Shown: piece by piece, positions 11,101-22,678 of the stretch
Position numbering within the stretch: the first letter of the stretch is position 1
How the letters are laid out: each line of letters starts with the position of its first letter
From: Phallusia mammillata
Taxonomy: Eukaryota > Chordata > Ascidiacea > Phlebobranchia > Ascidiidae
DNA length: 64,000 nt
Direction: 5' to 3'
Assembly: GCA_003260075.1 (NCBI GenBank)
Contig: QLIY01000663.1
Coordinates: forward strand, 1,119-65,118
Position numbers and translations under genes: made by a program
Notes under the pieces: generated by a model
What the model saw: only the letters and a program-made list of their open reading frames with translations
What the model was told of the DNA's origin: nothing
The model's database searches: none

Positions 11101-12862
11101 ATAAGTCCTTTGATGGACATTTTACTTGATGACCGGCTGATACGGTAGAACGCCTTCAATTTTTCAAGGTTCTGGGTTGCTGTGATTTGTATGAGTGTGC
11201 CGTGCCCGATGGTCTGCATAGATGCTTCAGGGCTGATCCCAGTTATTTCACGAATGAAATTATACATAGAGTATTTGATATAAATGCTGCGTTAATTACC
11301 AAATCTGCAAAAAGACAGATGATTTTGACAAACCTTGTTATATGTACACAACCGTAATGGCTGTTAAACTACTTCCTTACCCTAATCATGCACCAAACAA
11401 TGTGGCCTATTTATAGCAGTCTGACGCCTGACATTGAAGTTCGAGCGACAAACTGTTGATTTTCGACCGTAAGAGGCAGAAATTGGTTCCATTACAAATT
11501 GCATTTTGTCGCCACAGCGATAAGCACACAGTGATAGGAAGTAATCGGGTCACCCTGGACTGAACGGCGCGCCGATTCCGAAAACAAGTCCAGGAAAATA
11601 AAAGAAGGGAGGCTACAGCTCTATTAGGAAGTGTTGCATCAATGACTTTGTTTCATAAACATTTAAAAATATGTATAAGTTTGACGTTTATGCAGCTTTT
11701 ACTAAAACACATCAAGAGTTTTTAAAATACGGGCCTTAACCCGAAAGTACAGGTCCGGAACTAGGTTCGAAACAAATCAAATTTGTTCGGAAAAATAAAA
11801 TACTACAGACATATGGTTGGGTGTGAAATCAGACACGAACCAAGCCCGTTTCGTTCCAACTTAAGTCCAGAGTTGTAAGAGGGCCTGAAAGTGCATAGTG
11901 TCCCAACAAAGGTAGTACAAGACCAAAACCCGCTCCGAACCCAATTTTTCTTAAAAAGCCAAGCTCGAAAATTCGGAAATATGTGGACAAAATAACCTTG
12001 AGTGTGAAGTCAGGCTGACGTTGCTATAATAATCAAGCCCCTTTTCGAAACCCAAACGCAACCCGAAAAGCCCGATTTACATCTAATGCTGCAAAGTAAG
12101 TTAATTGTTTGCTTTATTCTTTCGTCGGACTATGTGTTTGATTTCATTTCAAACTCGCTGCGTTTTTACCTAGAATGGCTTTTGTTATTTCTTCAATGGC
12201 ATCAAAATTGCTTTAGGGGTTCAAAAGTGCTCTAACCCCATTAACGCTAAATCTGTACGGCAGGTCAACCACATATGTGGTGTCACAATTTTGGGAAGTC
12301 CTGCTTTTTTAAAACGCCGCCTAATTGTTTGTTGACGACCTGCTGTCAACATATGCGCTGAATGATTTTGATGTGAAACAGAACACTTAAAGAGATAAAA
12401 CAAGAAAATTATAGCAGAAAACTGGGCGAAATAAAACATGGAATATATTTGTGCCTGTCTTTGATCGCGTTTAAGGCACTAACTTTCCAGTTTTTGCCGT
12501 TTTTTGCCTTCTTCCGATCCTAATAAAAAACCTGATTCGGGTTTCAACCGCAATAGAAGACAAAACAGTTGGACACCTTGAAAAAATCTTTTTAGTTTTC
12601 TCGACCTTAAGAGCCGATAAAATGATAAAAAAAAATTGTTTTTTGCATAATGCATAAATGTATATCCGTCGAGTTTTTACAACTTACAAAGACTAACAAA
12701 GAATCTGCCCAACTTACCCAGAATCCCGAATACACAAACTGACACAAACAGCCACATTATATGTTGCGGTCGTTGGTGTGGAGCATTGCACACCTCTGAA
12801 GTAGCATTAACAGCAGTTGGTTCATCCGACTCTAGGTTTGCTGCCATGTTGGAGGCCATCAC
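4204..12862 (-). CDS. Class A (rhodopsin-like) peptide-type GPCR, six exons, last two exons duplicated
   Basis: A seven-transmembrane receptor assembled from splice sites whose phases agree. Exon 1 (12718-12862) gives an extracellular N-terminus with an NAT glycosylation site and the first half of TM1. Exon 2 (8652-8787) starts with GNTFSILLV, giving TM1, and holds LAVAD, the TM2 aspartate motif. Exon 3 (7894 to about 8083) has the TM3 cysteine and TFDRFLAVCCP, a DRF form of the DRY motif. Exon 4 (6347-6663) is TM4 plus a long second extracellular loop. Exon 5 (4726-4933, second copy 5642-5870) is TM5 with FLLPYF. Exon 6 (4204-4628, truncated copy 4975-5187) is TM6/TM7 with NSALNFILY and a basic tail rich in Lys/Glu. 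The family calls are established motifs; a neuropeptide ligand (FMRFamide- or GPR139-like) is a guess. Copy 4204-4628 carries an 8-base G expansion at 4594-4603 that breaks the frame. Confidence 0.82.
4975..5870 (-). other. Second copy of GPCR exons 5 and 6 (probable other allele)
   Basis: The segment repeats the TM5 exon (5642-5870) and the TM6/7 exon (4975-5187, cut at its 3' end by the G run 4965-4974) that also occur at 4726-4933 and 4204-4628. The TM5 copies differ by about four residues (for example HIVLAF versus HIILAF and STVTAES versus STVTVES). In this copy a G run at 5818-5838 replaces the codons around the SED tripeptide. The order exon 5-6-5-6 with G-run borders suggests two haplotypes placed in tandem; an array of receptor paralogues is the alternative. 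Confidence 0.7.
6781..6963 (-). mobile_element. tRNA-derived SINE
   Basis: On the minus strand it carries a B-box-like GGTTCGATTCCC (6876-6887), an upstream tRNA-like head with AAGCGCGAGTCCC, and a tail CTAGTCTATGCCTTGCCATATG shared with copies at 7638-7802 and 30565-30690. Lies between GPCR exons 3 and 4. Confidence 0.65.
7638..7802 (+). mobile_element. tRNA-derived SINE, same family
   Basis: Head has A-box-like ctaactgggttggaagagcg and B-box gggttcaaatccc (7708-7720), tail ttagtctgtgtcttgccc and aatgggtctggtgtgc. Opposite orientation to the copy at 6781-6963. In a GPCR intron. Confidence 0.65.
8085..8156. other. 72-base G run at the edge of GPCR exon 3
   Basis: It replaces the splice acceptor of the TM3 exon. 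The reading frame of exon 2 (ending LR) and the first codons after the run (FYKPVQAEWW) join correctly at about 8083, so the exon itself appears complete. Most likely a sequencing or assembly artefact. Confidence 0.7.
8873..10077. repeat. Direct duplication around G run 9442-9451
   Basis: 8873-9441 and 9452-10077 share long near-identical blocks (gtgatgttgtttcgtacggt, gcagatatatttgccttacg, gcgggttggc), with an extra segment in the second copy. It lies in the large first intron of the GPCR and shows no reading frame conserved in both copies. Confidence 0.75.
10916..11075. repeat. Short direct duplication around G run 10991-11000
   Basis: About 75 bases (ttattggaaaccaccgaag... aactaacgttatt) repeated on both sides of the run. 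Confidence 0.7.
11720..12080. repeat. Possible degenerate repeat with CCCGAA-rich blocks
   Basis: Scattered aacccgaaag, cccgctccgaaccc and acccgaaaagcccg motifs suggest an old dispersed element, similar in flavour to 7160-7190. No borders can be fixed. Confidence 0.3.
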
Positions 12863-13550
12863 ATGTACGTTGTAAAAAACGCACCTCGTATTTTACACTA
12901 TAGGCCTAGAAAACACACGAAATTCGTTTTTAATGCACAGGATCAATTTAAAGTTAGACTATACGTCTGTATATTAGGCTAATTGTCTACACACAAGCAT
13001 AATTTGAAAAATCCAAAATGCTTATTTCGATCATTATTCGAAAACAAATTTTGCGCGACTTTAGTCAAAATTTGAAATTTGTTTTAATTGCTAACTAAAC
13101 TAAATCCGAGTCATTATGTAAACACATAAATAAAAAATGTATTTCAAAAAAATACCCGTTGCGCGCAATTCCTACAAATCATTAGTCACAGTTTCTCGTC
13201 TTCTGTAAAAAATCGGAGACAAGTCAGGTCTCTGCCTAAACGCAAATTGAATTACTGTTGATTTAGGCTACAGCCCAGTCTGATTCGTTTAACGTGGCTT
13301 TGCAGTCCAAATGAGTTCACATGACAGTTAAACATTCTACCTTTTAAACAACAGGGGCAGTACATTGGGCTTATAAACGCCTTTCAATGCTTTTACAAAT
13401 CAAATACATCTTGTGGTGATTTAAACAGAATGTAAATCACATCCTAGATTCAAATTAGCATTTGATACAATTCTATTTACTATTGCCATGGCATTCAATC
13501 ATAGGTGATACCTACATATCGGTAATACGAACCCAAATACAAAACAAACC

Positions 13551-14311
13551 GCCAAGGTAGGCCACGACGTCCTGTTTTAATATGGGCTACTATATATGCT
13601 TGATTCTCAATTGACAAAAAGCCAAAATACGGATACAGTAAGCAATTACTATGCAAATAGGCCTTGTACGTACACTGATGGCATTTAATCGCATGTATTT
13701 ATGTATTGCATAAGTTATCTTAAGATGCTCCTGCTTTCGTCATAGGTATCTGTTTTCTTTTCATTTCCACATAACTCTTAGGTTACGGTTTTCTGGCATT
13801 TGATTATCACATCACATACCATTACCACGACATTTTCAGATGAAGCAACTTTTCAAATGTACGTTTAACTTTCGTATAGGCTATATAGATACATAGTGAA
13901 ACGCAGACATTTTTTATCCAGTTTGGGGGGGGGGGACCAAGGTAGGCCACGACGTCCTGTTTTAATATGGGCTACTATGTGCTTGATTCTCAGTTGACAA
14001 AAAGCTAAAATACGGATACAGTAAGCTATTACTATGCAAGTAGGCCTTGTACGTACACTGATGGCATTTAATCGCATGTATTTATGTATTACATAAGTTA
14101 TTTTAAGATGCTCCTGCTTTAGTCATAGGTATCTGTTTTCTTTTCATTCCCACATAACTCTTAGGTTAAGCTTTTCTGGCATTTTGCACTGATTATCACA
14201 TCACATACCATTACCACGACACTTTCAGATGAAGCAACTTTTCAAATCTACGTTTAACTTTCGTATAAGCTATAGGTACATAGTGAAACGCAGACATTTT
14301 TTATCCAGTTT
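13551..14311. repeat. Direct duplication around G run 13925-13935
   Basis: 13551-13924 and 13936-14311 are near-identical, starting ccaaggtaggccacgacg and ending ttttttatccagtttg. Small indels and substitutions distinguish them. Confidence 0.8.
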
Positions 14312-15284
14312 GTATGAACAAAATGCCATTTTTTCAGAAAAGATAACGAGATAAAATAATGAACTCGCAGTTTTTTTTTAACTAAGGGCTAAAAAGCTAA
14401 TTAGATTTGTTGCCCTGCAAAGCCGTTGTTTCGGGTGACAAAAACAAGGCGAAATGGCAGGTGGCATTCGATTTGTCGTTTTTGCGTCTTTCTTTTTAAA
14501 TTATTTCAGTCACGAACAGACAGTCGAATAAAGCACAACACCTAACTGGAAAAATATAAAAATTTTTGGTCAAGTTTTTTCGACTGCAATTAAAAACGAA
14601 TGTCAAATTAAAAACAGAACATATATAGTCAACTGATGTGTTTTCTAAAGTCACCAATATTAAAACAAGTTGTGGACAAATCCAGTAAACGAATTTTGTT
14701 CATTGAGTAGATGCCATTAGTAACATCCCGATAAAGTACTTGTAATCCTTGGCCTTTACCCAATTTTGCAGTGACAAGCTGCTTCAAAACAGACACATAA
14801 ATCGAACATTTTAGCCCTGAACGCCTTTGGCTCAGGGGTGCACAACGTAAAGCCGTGTGTTAAAACAAAAAAAAAACTTTCTCTTGATATTTGGCTGTTA
14901 AACCTGGTCCAAAATAATTTTGACGGTTAACAAAGGAATATTACAGTCCAATCAGACAACGTGTATAACTTTTCGTGGACTCTTTTCGAAGTGTGAAAAC
15001 AAACAGAAAGTGTGACAATAGTTATGTTACATGCAATTGACACTATACTTGAAACTGTGGTCAAGCCTAATCACCAAGCTGAACTCGGGCACAAGTATAG
15101 TTAGGATAAATCCTACATTTTCAAAACTGTAATCGAAAATGTATGGACACTGACCGTTTGTGGAGAAAAATACCAGTGATGCTACCGCAAATAGGGAAAA
15201 TGTTGTGTACTCCTATACTCTAGCAACACAGGTTTCTGGACGATTTCGTAGCTCATCTTTTTAAAACGTGAGTAGTTATGTATA

Positions 15285-15330
15285 CAGTGGTGAGATTCAG
15301 CCGGTTCGCACCGGTTCTATAGAACCGTCT

Positions 15331-15400
<70 letters not shown>

Positions 15401-15475
15401 GTGACAGAACCGGCTGAAAAATATGACTTTTGTGATAAAACCGGCTGACAAAAAAATTTGAATCCCACCACTGGG
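15285..15475. mobile_element. hAT MITE interrupted by a 67-base G run
   Basis: Starts cagtggtgagattcagccgg and ends gaatcccaccactggg. The 8-bp sequence tatgtata flanks it at 15277-15284 and 15476-15483. The G run 15332-15398 replaces the middle. Same family as 27567-27733. Confidence 0.75.
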
Positions 15476-17337
15476 TATGTATAATTAGAACACAACAGCA
15501 GCAAAGCTCGGGCACAATCTTTGTACATATAGCTATAGATAGCATTGGCAACATGTGGCATTGTCTATGTTGACCTGCAATCTTTACCACATGTATCGAC
15601 TCGAACGCCTTCTGGGACATGAACGACTAAGTGCAGCCTACAAAGCATCAAAATCGATACATCTTGTTAGGTGTTGTTTTACAACAAAATAGTGCGTTAT
15701 TTTACATTTTCCATCATACAATCTACTTAGTCTTTGGCGCAGGATACTTTTAAGTTATAATTGCAGGTAGCACACCGATGCCTTGAAACCCCCCTAATAA
15801 GCAAAAATACCTAACTAGTCGTATTATTACGGATTGTTCCTGACAGAAGAAGTGACTCATTTATTTTGGTCTGACTTACATGCTTTCCACAGATAAGTCT
15901 TGATTTAAACTCGACAACTCAAAACAGCTGAGTAACAGCTAAACCGCACAAACAAGCAGGTTCTGAGAAACAGCGTCGCCAACAAAGGCGAAGAAAATAG
16001 ATTTAAGCAACAAAACTCAAACTCTTTTCGTGAGTTTTGTTTCCTGTGTTTTTCCCGGTTCGAAGTTTCCAATTTCAAATGTCAACAATACAACGCCTTT
16101 ACCGCAAAGCAATCCGCCAAACGAACGGCTCTTAAAGCAAGATGTTGACCAAAATTGTGCTCTTTGGCATCCTGGCGTTTTTCTGATTATAACTGAAGTG
16201 TTCACGCGGCAAAGTGGACATAGACCTGGTGGGACGTTTTTCGAAAGCAATTGCAAAGAAAATCAGTTCAATCAACAAGAAAACTTGTTACAACTAGGAC
16301 TAAAAGAATCCCGATAAAATAAGCAACCCACGTTGAAATGACTACAAAACCAACTACAGCAGACAAAAACTAGAAAAAAAAACGTTTAACAAACAAATGC
16401 TCGCTGTTATTTTGACTAACGGTGCCACAGTTGCTTTGAAACCAACTGATTTTAAAATAAGCTTTATATTTGAGGTAATGAGTTTTTACTCGCCAAAACG
16501 TGGAAACATTAGAAGCGTTTTACAGAGAACCAAGGGTGACTTTCTCTTTAAAAAATTCAAAAGATGCGGCGCAGAAAGTACGATCGGAAAGAATGGTGTA
16601 AGCCGACATTTTGCTTTTAGTCTCGTTATGCACGCAAGAAGTCTAATATCTGCAAACCGCATCTCAAAAATGCGAGGGTGTCAAAACGCTTTTATCGTAG
16701 ACATCATATGGAAAATTAAAAGTTTTTTTTTGTGAATTGAAAGAACGAATTTCTTGCACGATATTAAACACGAAACTTGTTGATTGGGAATAGAATGTCC
16801 AAAGCAAGCTTCTATTTCCGTAACTCAAGTAAAGAATAACTAGATATTTCACTTTAAGGGAATTCAAGGCTTTCTGACTGAACCTAAACTCAATTTAACT
16901 CAAGGTGTATACAACTACATAACACATTTTAGTTATTCGTAACTAACTTAACAAACTAAAACTCATAACTTACATTTAGAGCACTTGGTCTATTGAAGTT
17001 GCATATTTTCTGTTTACGACCAAGCCACAGGCAGGCGCGTTGTGTACATGCCAGCCACCTAAGACGGATTGCGATCAAACAAAAGGCGTCAAAGGTTAAG
17101 ATAAAATCACTAAGCGCGGCAAATTAATAGGGTTTGATTCTACGACTGTTTCTCAATCGATACGTGCCATTTTATGTTTCTAAAATATGACGTTAAGTAA
17201 GCATAGGATTTACGTATTTTTTCTTCAAATGCGTTTTTGTTTACAAGTGGTTGATAAGCTTCAATTAACGGCAAAATGCTATTGTGATACTTAATGTATT
17301 TATGTTAAATGATTGCATGATTAGTTTGCCCCAATGG

Positions 17338-17526
17338 CAAAGAAAAAATGCTCTGGTGTAGACAAAATCTCGTATTTTTATCTATCTTATTGCAAACAAA
17401 TACATATCGCTTATAAAAGCATCTTCGGTGCCTTATTTTTTCATCTATTTAATATATCCGAAAGCGAAATATATTTGTTCTATATAAGAAAAACGAGATT
17501 TTGTCTACACCAGAGTATTTTCTTAT
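17338..17526. mobile_element. Hairpin MITE with about 35-bp inverted ends
   Basis: aaatgctctggtgtagacaa... at 17346 onward is the reverse complement of ...ttgtctacaccagagtattt near 17517, the ends matching over about 35 bases with few mismatches. The interior is AT-rich. No clear target duplication, so the family is not assigned. Confidence 0.65.
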
Positions 17527-18469
17527 TCAACATTAGAATTGCCTCCTGAATTTTACTTAGAAATAAACGTTTCTAAACCTATAATTTACTGACAAAATAT
17601 ATGTCTAAAAGCCCAAGAAATGCTATTATTGGCTTCAACCATATTCAACCTCAAGATATACTGAACACATTGCACTTGCCAGATAAATATATTGACCTCT
17701 CACCTCAACACTATCGATCCCCTTAGGACAAACAGAAATCAGCCTAATTTTCCCAAGTCGTGGCAATACAGTCAGGCAGTTGGCTTTCCCTTTTGGCCCA
17801 GATAAGCACGTTATGTTTCACAGGTTGGCAATCACCGTCGTAATAAGCAGAAACTGTCTCTAGTGACACCGTGTAATGCGTTGCACAAATTGCCTTTGAC
17901 GGTTTGTTTACGACCATGCATAGCTTAACATGTGGTTAAACTACAGGAACTCTTGAAGAGCTGCAATCATTTTTTAAAGCACATCAAAGTGTTGTATGTA
18001 AGTTTCGGTTTGCCAAATTTCTCCAAGCAAATTATGGAGTTTTATAAACTTTTGGTTTAAAACAAACGCGATTCGTTTAAATTCGAAACCGAATCTTTTA
18101 CGCACAACTTTAAAGCGCAAAAATGTGTCTTTTCTGCCCATATTGTGCAGGACAGATCCTTCCAACTGGGCAAAAACTAACATCGCGACAACTAGTGTAA
18201 TTTAGTGTAAAAGCATTATCGTTTTGTCCACATTAGACAAAAGATCAGTAACACATTTTAAGGCTGGCAACGAACCAATGACGAAATACCTACAGAGCGA
18301 AGATCATAATGCAACACAACTGTCCTGTTGTTGAAATACACCATTGTTTGCCTGGCAGCACAACTTACATGACTATATCACAAACGGTACAACTTTACAA
18401 ACGATTCGGTTGATTCGACCAAAATTATTCGGCAAAACCGCAGAATATTCAGTTTTGTGCTATTCAACT

Positions 18470-18720
18470 TTCATGTGGAAAAATGCGGGTCAGCAACATG
18501 CACTGTTAACGTGAATCCTCACAAAAATGTCAGTGATTCTGAAAAGTTTTGTGTGGCCTGCCAACAAGACCACTAAGCCTTAAAGGGGGGGGGGGGGTAA
18601 ATTTTCATTTGGAAAAATGCTGGTCAGCAACATACATTGTTAACGTGAATCCTCACAAAAATGTCAGTGATTTTGAAAAGTTTTGTGTGGCCTGCCAACA
18701 AGACCACTAAGCCTTAAAGG
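18470..18720. repeat. Direct duplication around G run 18585-18597
   Basis: About 115 bases (ttcatttggaaaaatgc... cactaagccttaaagg) on each side of the run. Confidence 0.75.
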
Positions 18721-18940
18721 GGCCGTGATATTTTTAGTTGAAACATTGAACACAACAGCTGTTTTGGGTTCAATGGTTGCATATCCTTCACGTTTTGCAA
18801 CAAAAACTCAACACTTACACAATTACCAGCTCCGCATATACAAAGTTGTTGCCATAGAATTACCAAAGTCATAACTTATCCACGAAACTTTGTACAGACT
18901 ACGGTGATACACAGTCAAGGTTGTTCGATTGTCACAAAGC

Positions 18941-19311
18941 AATAAAAAACGTTATTTCAATAAAGTGTATAATTTCCACTGCCCTTAAACGACGAACTAA
19001 CCTATGTCAATGTTTTCTCTATACATAAACTCGCTGCAATAACTGGTATCCTATCTATTAACAACAAAACAGCCATTCAATACGAAGCCATAACCAAAAC
19101 AGGTTCCACGCGTTGTGGCCGAAGGGGGGGGGGCAAAACATTATTTCAATAAAGTGTATAATTTCCACTGTCCTTAAACGACGAACTAACCTATGTCAAT
19201 GTTTTCTCTATACATAAACCCACTGCAATAACTGGTACCCTATCTATTAACAACAAAACAGCCTTTCAATACGAAGCCATAACCAAAACAGGTTCCACGC
19301 GTTGTGGCCGA
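18941..19311. repeat. Direct duplication around G run 19124-19133
   Basis: About 180 bases (ttatttcaataaagtgtata... gcgttgtggccgaa) repeated. Confidence 0.75.
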
Positions 19312-19969
19312 ATTTTCACGAATTTGCCTTTTTCTCAGTGCGGAAAATCGAGAGAGCGTTTTTCTTTTTAGGTTAAGAATTCTCTTGCAGTGTGCAGGTT
19401 TTGAGCACAAGACGAAAATTATTTGGACGTTTTAATGAGGTAAGTCGTGACCTTGAGTGACCCTGTCGGGTGTCAAAAGGTTTTTGTGCAAAAACCATGT
19501 GATTGTATCGGTTGATTGATTTTTCGTGTGGATACAGTATTATTAATTTGTTTTGACTGATAAAAAGTTGTAATTTCATTATACTTCAATAAAGTAATGA
19601 TCTCGTTAAAAAATATAAAGAACGATATTACCTTCAAATTTTGCACAAGTCATTTTCATCACCAATATGTATTACCAATACTGCTGAAACAAAACAAAAT
19701 AACTTAGTACATATTAAGTGCAAATAAGAAACTATAATTCGCCCATAAACATCAACAAGCTTATCCAAAAGTAAAGCTTTGCTACTGGTTTTGCCCAAGT
19801 TGCTTTTAAACTGTCTGTCTCTATAAATTCACCCTAACCCTATTTAACAAACTATTCTCACATAAAACTATGGCGCAAAAAACGTGTAGTTAAGTTACTT
19901 GTTGACCTCCTTAACAATAGCCTATATTGCCAACGATTTGAATCGATTTAGGATATTTTTTATCTCTTA

Positions 19970-20145
19970 AAAATGTCCAAAAATAATTCCCCCAACCCCA
20001 AAGTTAAATAACCACTTGGGTTAAATTTACCCCGGGATGAGAATGTGGTACGGGGGGGGGGGCAAAAATGTCCAAACATAATTCCCCAAACCCCAAAGGT
20101 AAATAACCACTTGGGTTAAATTTACCCCGGGATGAGAATGTGGTA
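19970..20145. repeat. Direct duplication around G run 20052-20062
   Basis: About 80 bases (aaaaatgtccaaa... gatgagaatgtggtacg) repeated. Confidence 0.75.
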
Positions 20146-20751
20146 CGTAATTCCTTACAAGAACACATGAGCAATCGACGATGCGTAAGATTTCAGATTT
20201 TAAAATCAATACCGTCAAGCAAGTTGATTTTGTTGCAATCGTGAGTAGTTTTCAAACTGTGTCTGACGACGCCCTGGGTTGGTCGTTTGAATTTTTCAAA
20301 GTCGTCGGAAAAAGAACATCGGAGAATATTACAAATACGTGCGAACAACCGATGACTCATTTACTATCTCCTGACATGCGTAATTGTAAAACGATTATTA
20401 CATAACAGAAGCAGTACATGGAAAATTCAGAACACTGTTATTTTGTGCAAAATATATTCAACGTCAAAGCGGTATTAAAGTACAGCGCAGTAAAAGAAAA
20501 AGTACGTGGTTACGTGGGTACGAAGTTAATTGAAAGTGATTCAAATCCAAAGGCCTGCAAATGACTGTAAAAACCACTCGTTAATGTATTTGTCTCTTCG
20601 GAATAGATTTTTTTTGGTTTGCAACCAAAGCACAACAATTTTCAAAAGGTGTGGGTGCGGTAATGCTGCACCGGTGCAACACACTTCAAAAAGCAAACAA
20701 ATAACTTTTTATCGAAATCTCATGAGTCTCAGCGTAATTGCAATCGATAGA

Positions 20752-21266
20752 AATTGAGTGGAACCAGCACAAGTTGGGACCTCACAGGTCAAAGGTCAGG
20801 TGACAACTGAAGTCGACTGAGTCTTCTGTGAAGGCTTTTTCACTTGACATGTTGGGTGGTGTTTGTTGATAACAGCTGGCAATAAATAGTCAGATAGTTG
20901 GACAGCAGGGTGAAATGGCAAATTTGCATGGCGCATATGCACGTCTTTCATGTTTCTTTGTAACGATGATAAAAAGCATGCAATAAAAAATAAGTGAATA
21001 TTGGGGGGGGGGGATTGAGTGGAACCAACAACGAGAGCACGAGTTGGGACCTCACAGGTCAAAGGTCAGGTGACAACTGAAATCGAGTCTTCTGTGAAGG
21101 CTTTTTCACTTGACATGTTGGGTGGTGTTTGTTGATAACAGCTGGCAATAAATAGTCAGATAGTTGGACAGCAGAGTGAAATGGCAAATTTGCATGGCGC
21201 ATATGCACGTCTTTAATGTCTTTGTAACGATGATAAAAAGCATGCAATAAAAAATAAGTGAATATT
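20752..21266. repeat. Direct duplication around G run 21003-21013
   Basis: About 250 bases (attgagtggaaccag... aaaaaataagtgaatatt) repeated, with indels of 4-12 bases. Confidence 0.75.
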
Positions 21267-22678
21267 ATTTTTTGGCCTATATGAATTTCGCACATTAATG
21301 ATAAACATGGGATAAAAGCAATGTGCAAAATCTATAACAAACATTAAACGTATTTTGCAACTACTGTATTGGATAAACAACCGCTTCTTACGAAACACAC
21401 TGACGTACTTTTGCATTTGATAAGAAAACTGCATAAGCATCAACTGTCCTAAACGGAATAATAGAAGCACTGCAGTTTTTCTAGAATTGATTGTGTGCTT
21501 GATTTCATTTAAGGTGTCAAGTTTTATTTTAACTGTGCACGTCATTTCTTCACAGAAACGATTGATTATAGGTTAAAGTAAGGAAAATTCAATTGCGTCT
21601 GCGTCATTGCCACTTGAGAATTGAAAATTTACATTGGACACTTATGGATTGTGCGAGACGAAAAAACAAACCTAAAAATATATCACAAAACTATTGCTAA
21701 ATTCAAGAACACACATTGTGAAAAATTAAAATCACCTCGATGATTTTGGTAATTTTGCCCCTTTTTCAGAAAATCGCCATTAAAGCAGCAGTTATTCTCA
21801 GGTACATTGAAAAACCGAATATTTTAACAGCTTAAAACCACGACCGCGTTTCTTTTTTAGTTTGAACTTGATTTAACCTCAGACCTACTGACAAAAAACC
21901 TTTTATTGATTGATTTAAACCGTATCGTTAACTTTCATCAGGAGCAAAAATATACGTATGGCTCATAATTGAAACACAACGAAACGGCTGGTGCTTGTAT
22001 GTTCCATCTCGCGTAAAAGAGCGCTCCATACAAAAACTGTTCCATCAACACGAACGACCTCATTACCCCTTCTCGTAACATTTGTCGTGTTGAAATGCGA
22101 TTGAGATTGGGATATTTCAAGCGTATAGCTCATGTTATGGGACAGAGGGGTCGCAACATTTCTTTGCAGCTTTGCTGTATCAATGCGTGGCTCGTGCGTG
22201 GAAGGTCGTAGCGGAGAATAACGGTCACAGCGCGGTCTGTCTCAGCGTGTATGATCTATGTTAATTTATACCTTCGAAAATTGACACTTCACGAATATAC
22301 AAAGCAAAGATGAATATATGGGTGTGGACCTATTAACATAAGTACACGGGTATGTTATACCGCTAGATTAGAAGCAGGGCTTTTGAGGGAACATGCTAGG
22401 TTCTACTGTTGTCGGGTTTGAGAAGACATATTGCACCAGCCGACATATCCATTTTAAAATGAATCTACGTTTTTAATTAAAGATATGGTGTTGATCATGG
22501 AAAAAAAGTTATGTAGGGTTTAAAGAACGCGTGGCAGGGTTTTGACAAAAAAAGTGCGACTTTTTTGGAAGCCCAATAACGCAAGGCTATTTGGTTGCCA
22601 TTCATTTTATATGTTCTGTATTTCAGGCACGAGTTTTGTGAAATTTGGATTTAAAAGGTGTTAAAGCTATACGCAGAC

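Larger units (their letters stand above)
12863..22678. other. Intergenic region without a recognisable gene
   Basis: No reading frame here joins to splice sites or resembles a known family. It holds the duplicated blocks 13551-14311, 18470-18720, 18941-19311, 19970-20145 and 20752-21266, an hAT MITE at 15285 and a hairpin MITE at 17338. Short open frames such as those at 16030-16735 have no recognisable motif. Confidence 0.6.

Noticed and set aside
15253..15620. Proline-rich protein
   Set aside because: The proline tract is the translation of the G run 15332-15398 inside an hAT MITE.
16030..16735. Open frames of 95 and 112 residues as a gene
   Set aside because: No recognisable domain, no convincing splice sites, composition like surrounding non-coding DNA.
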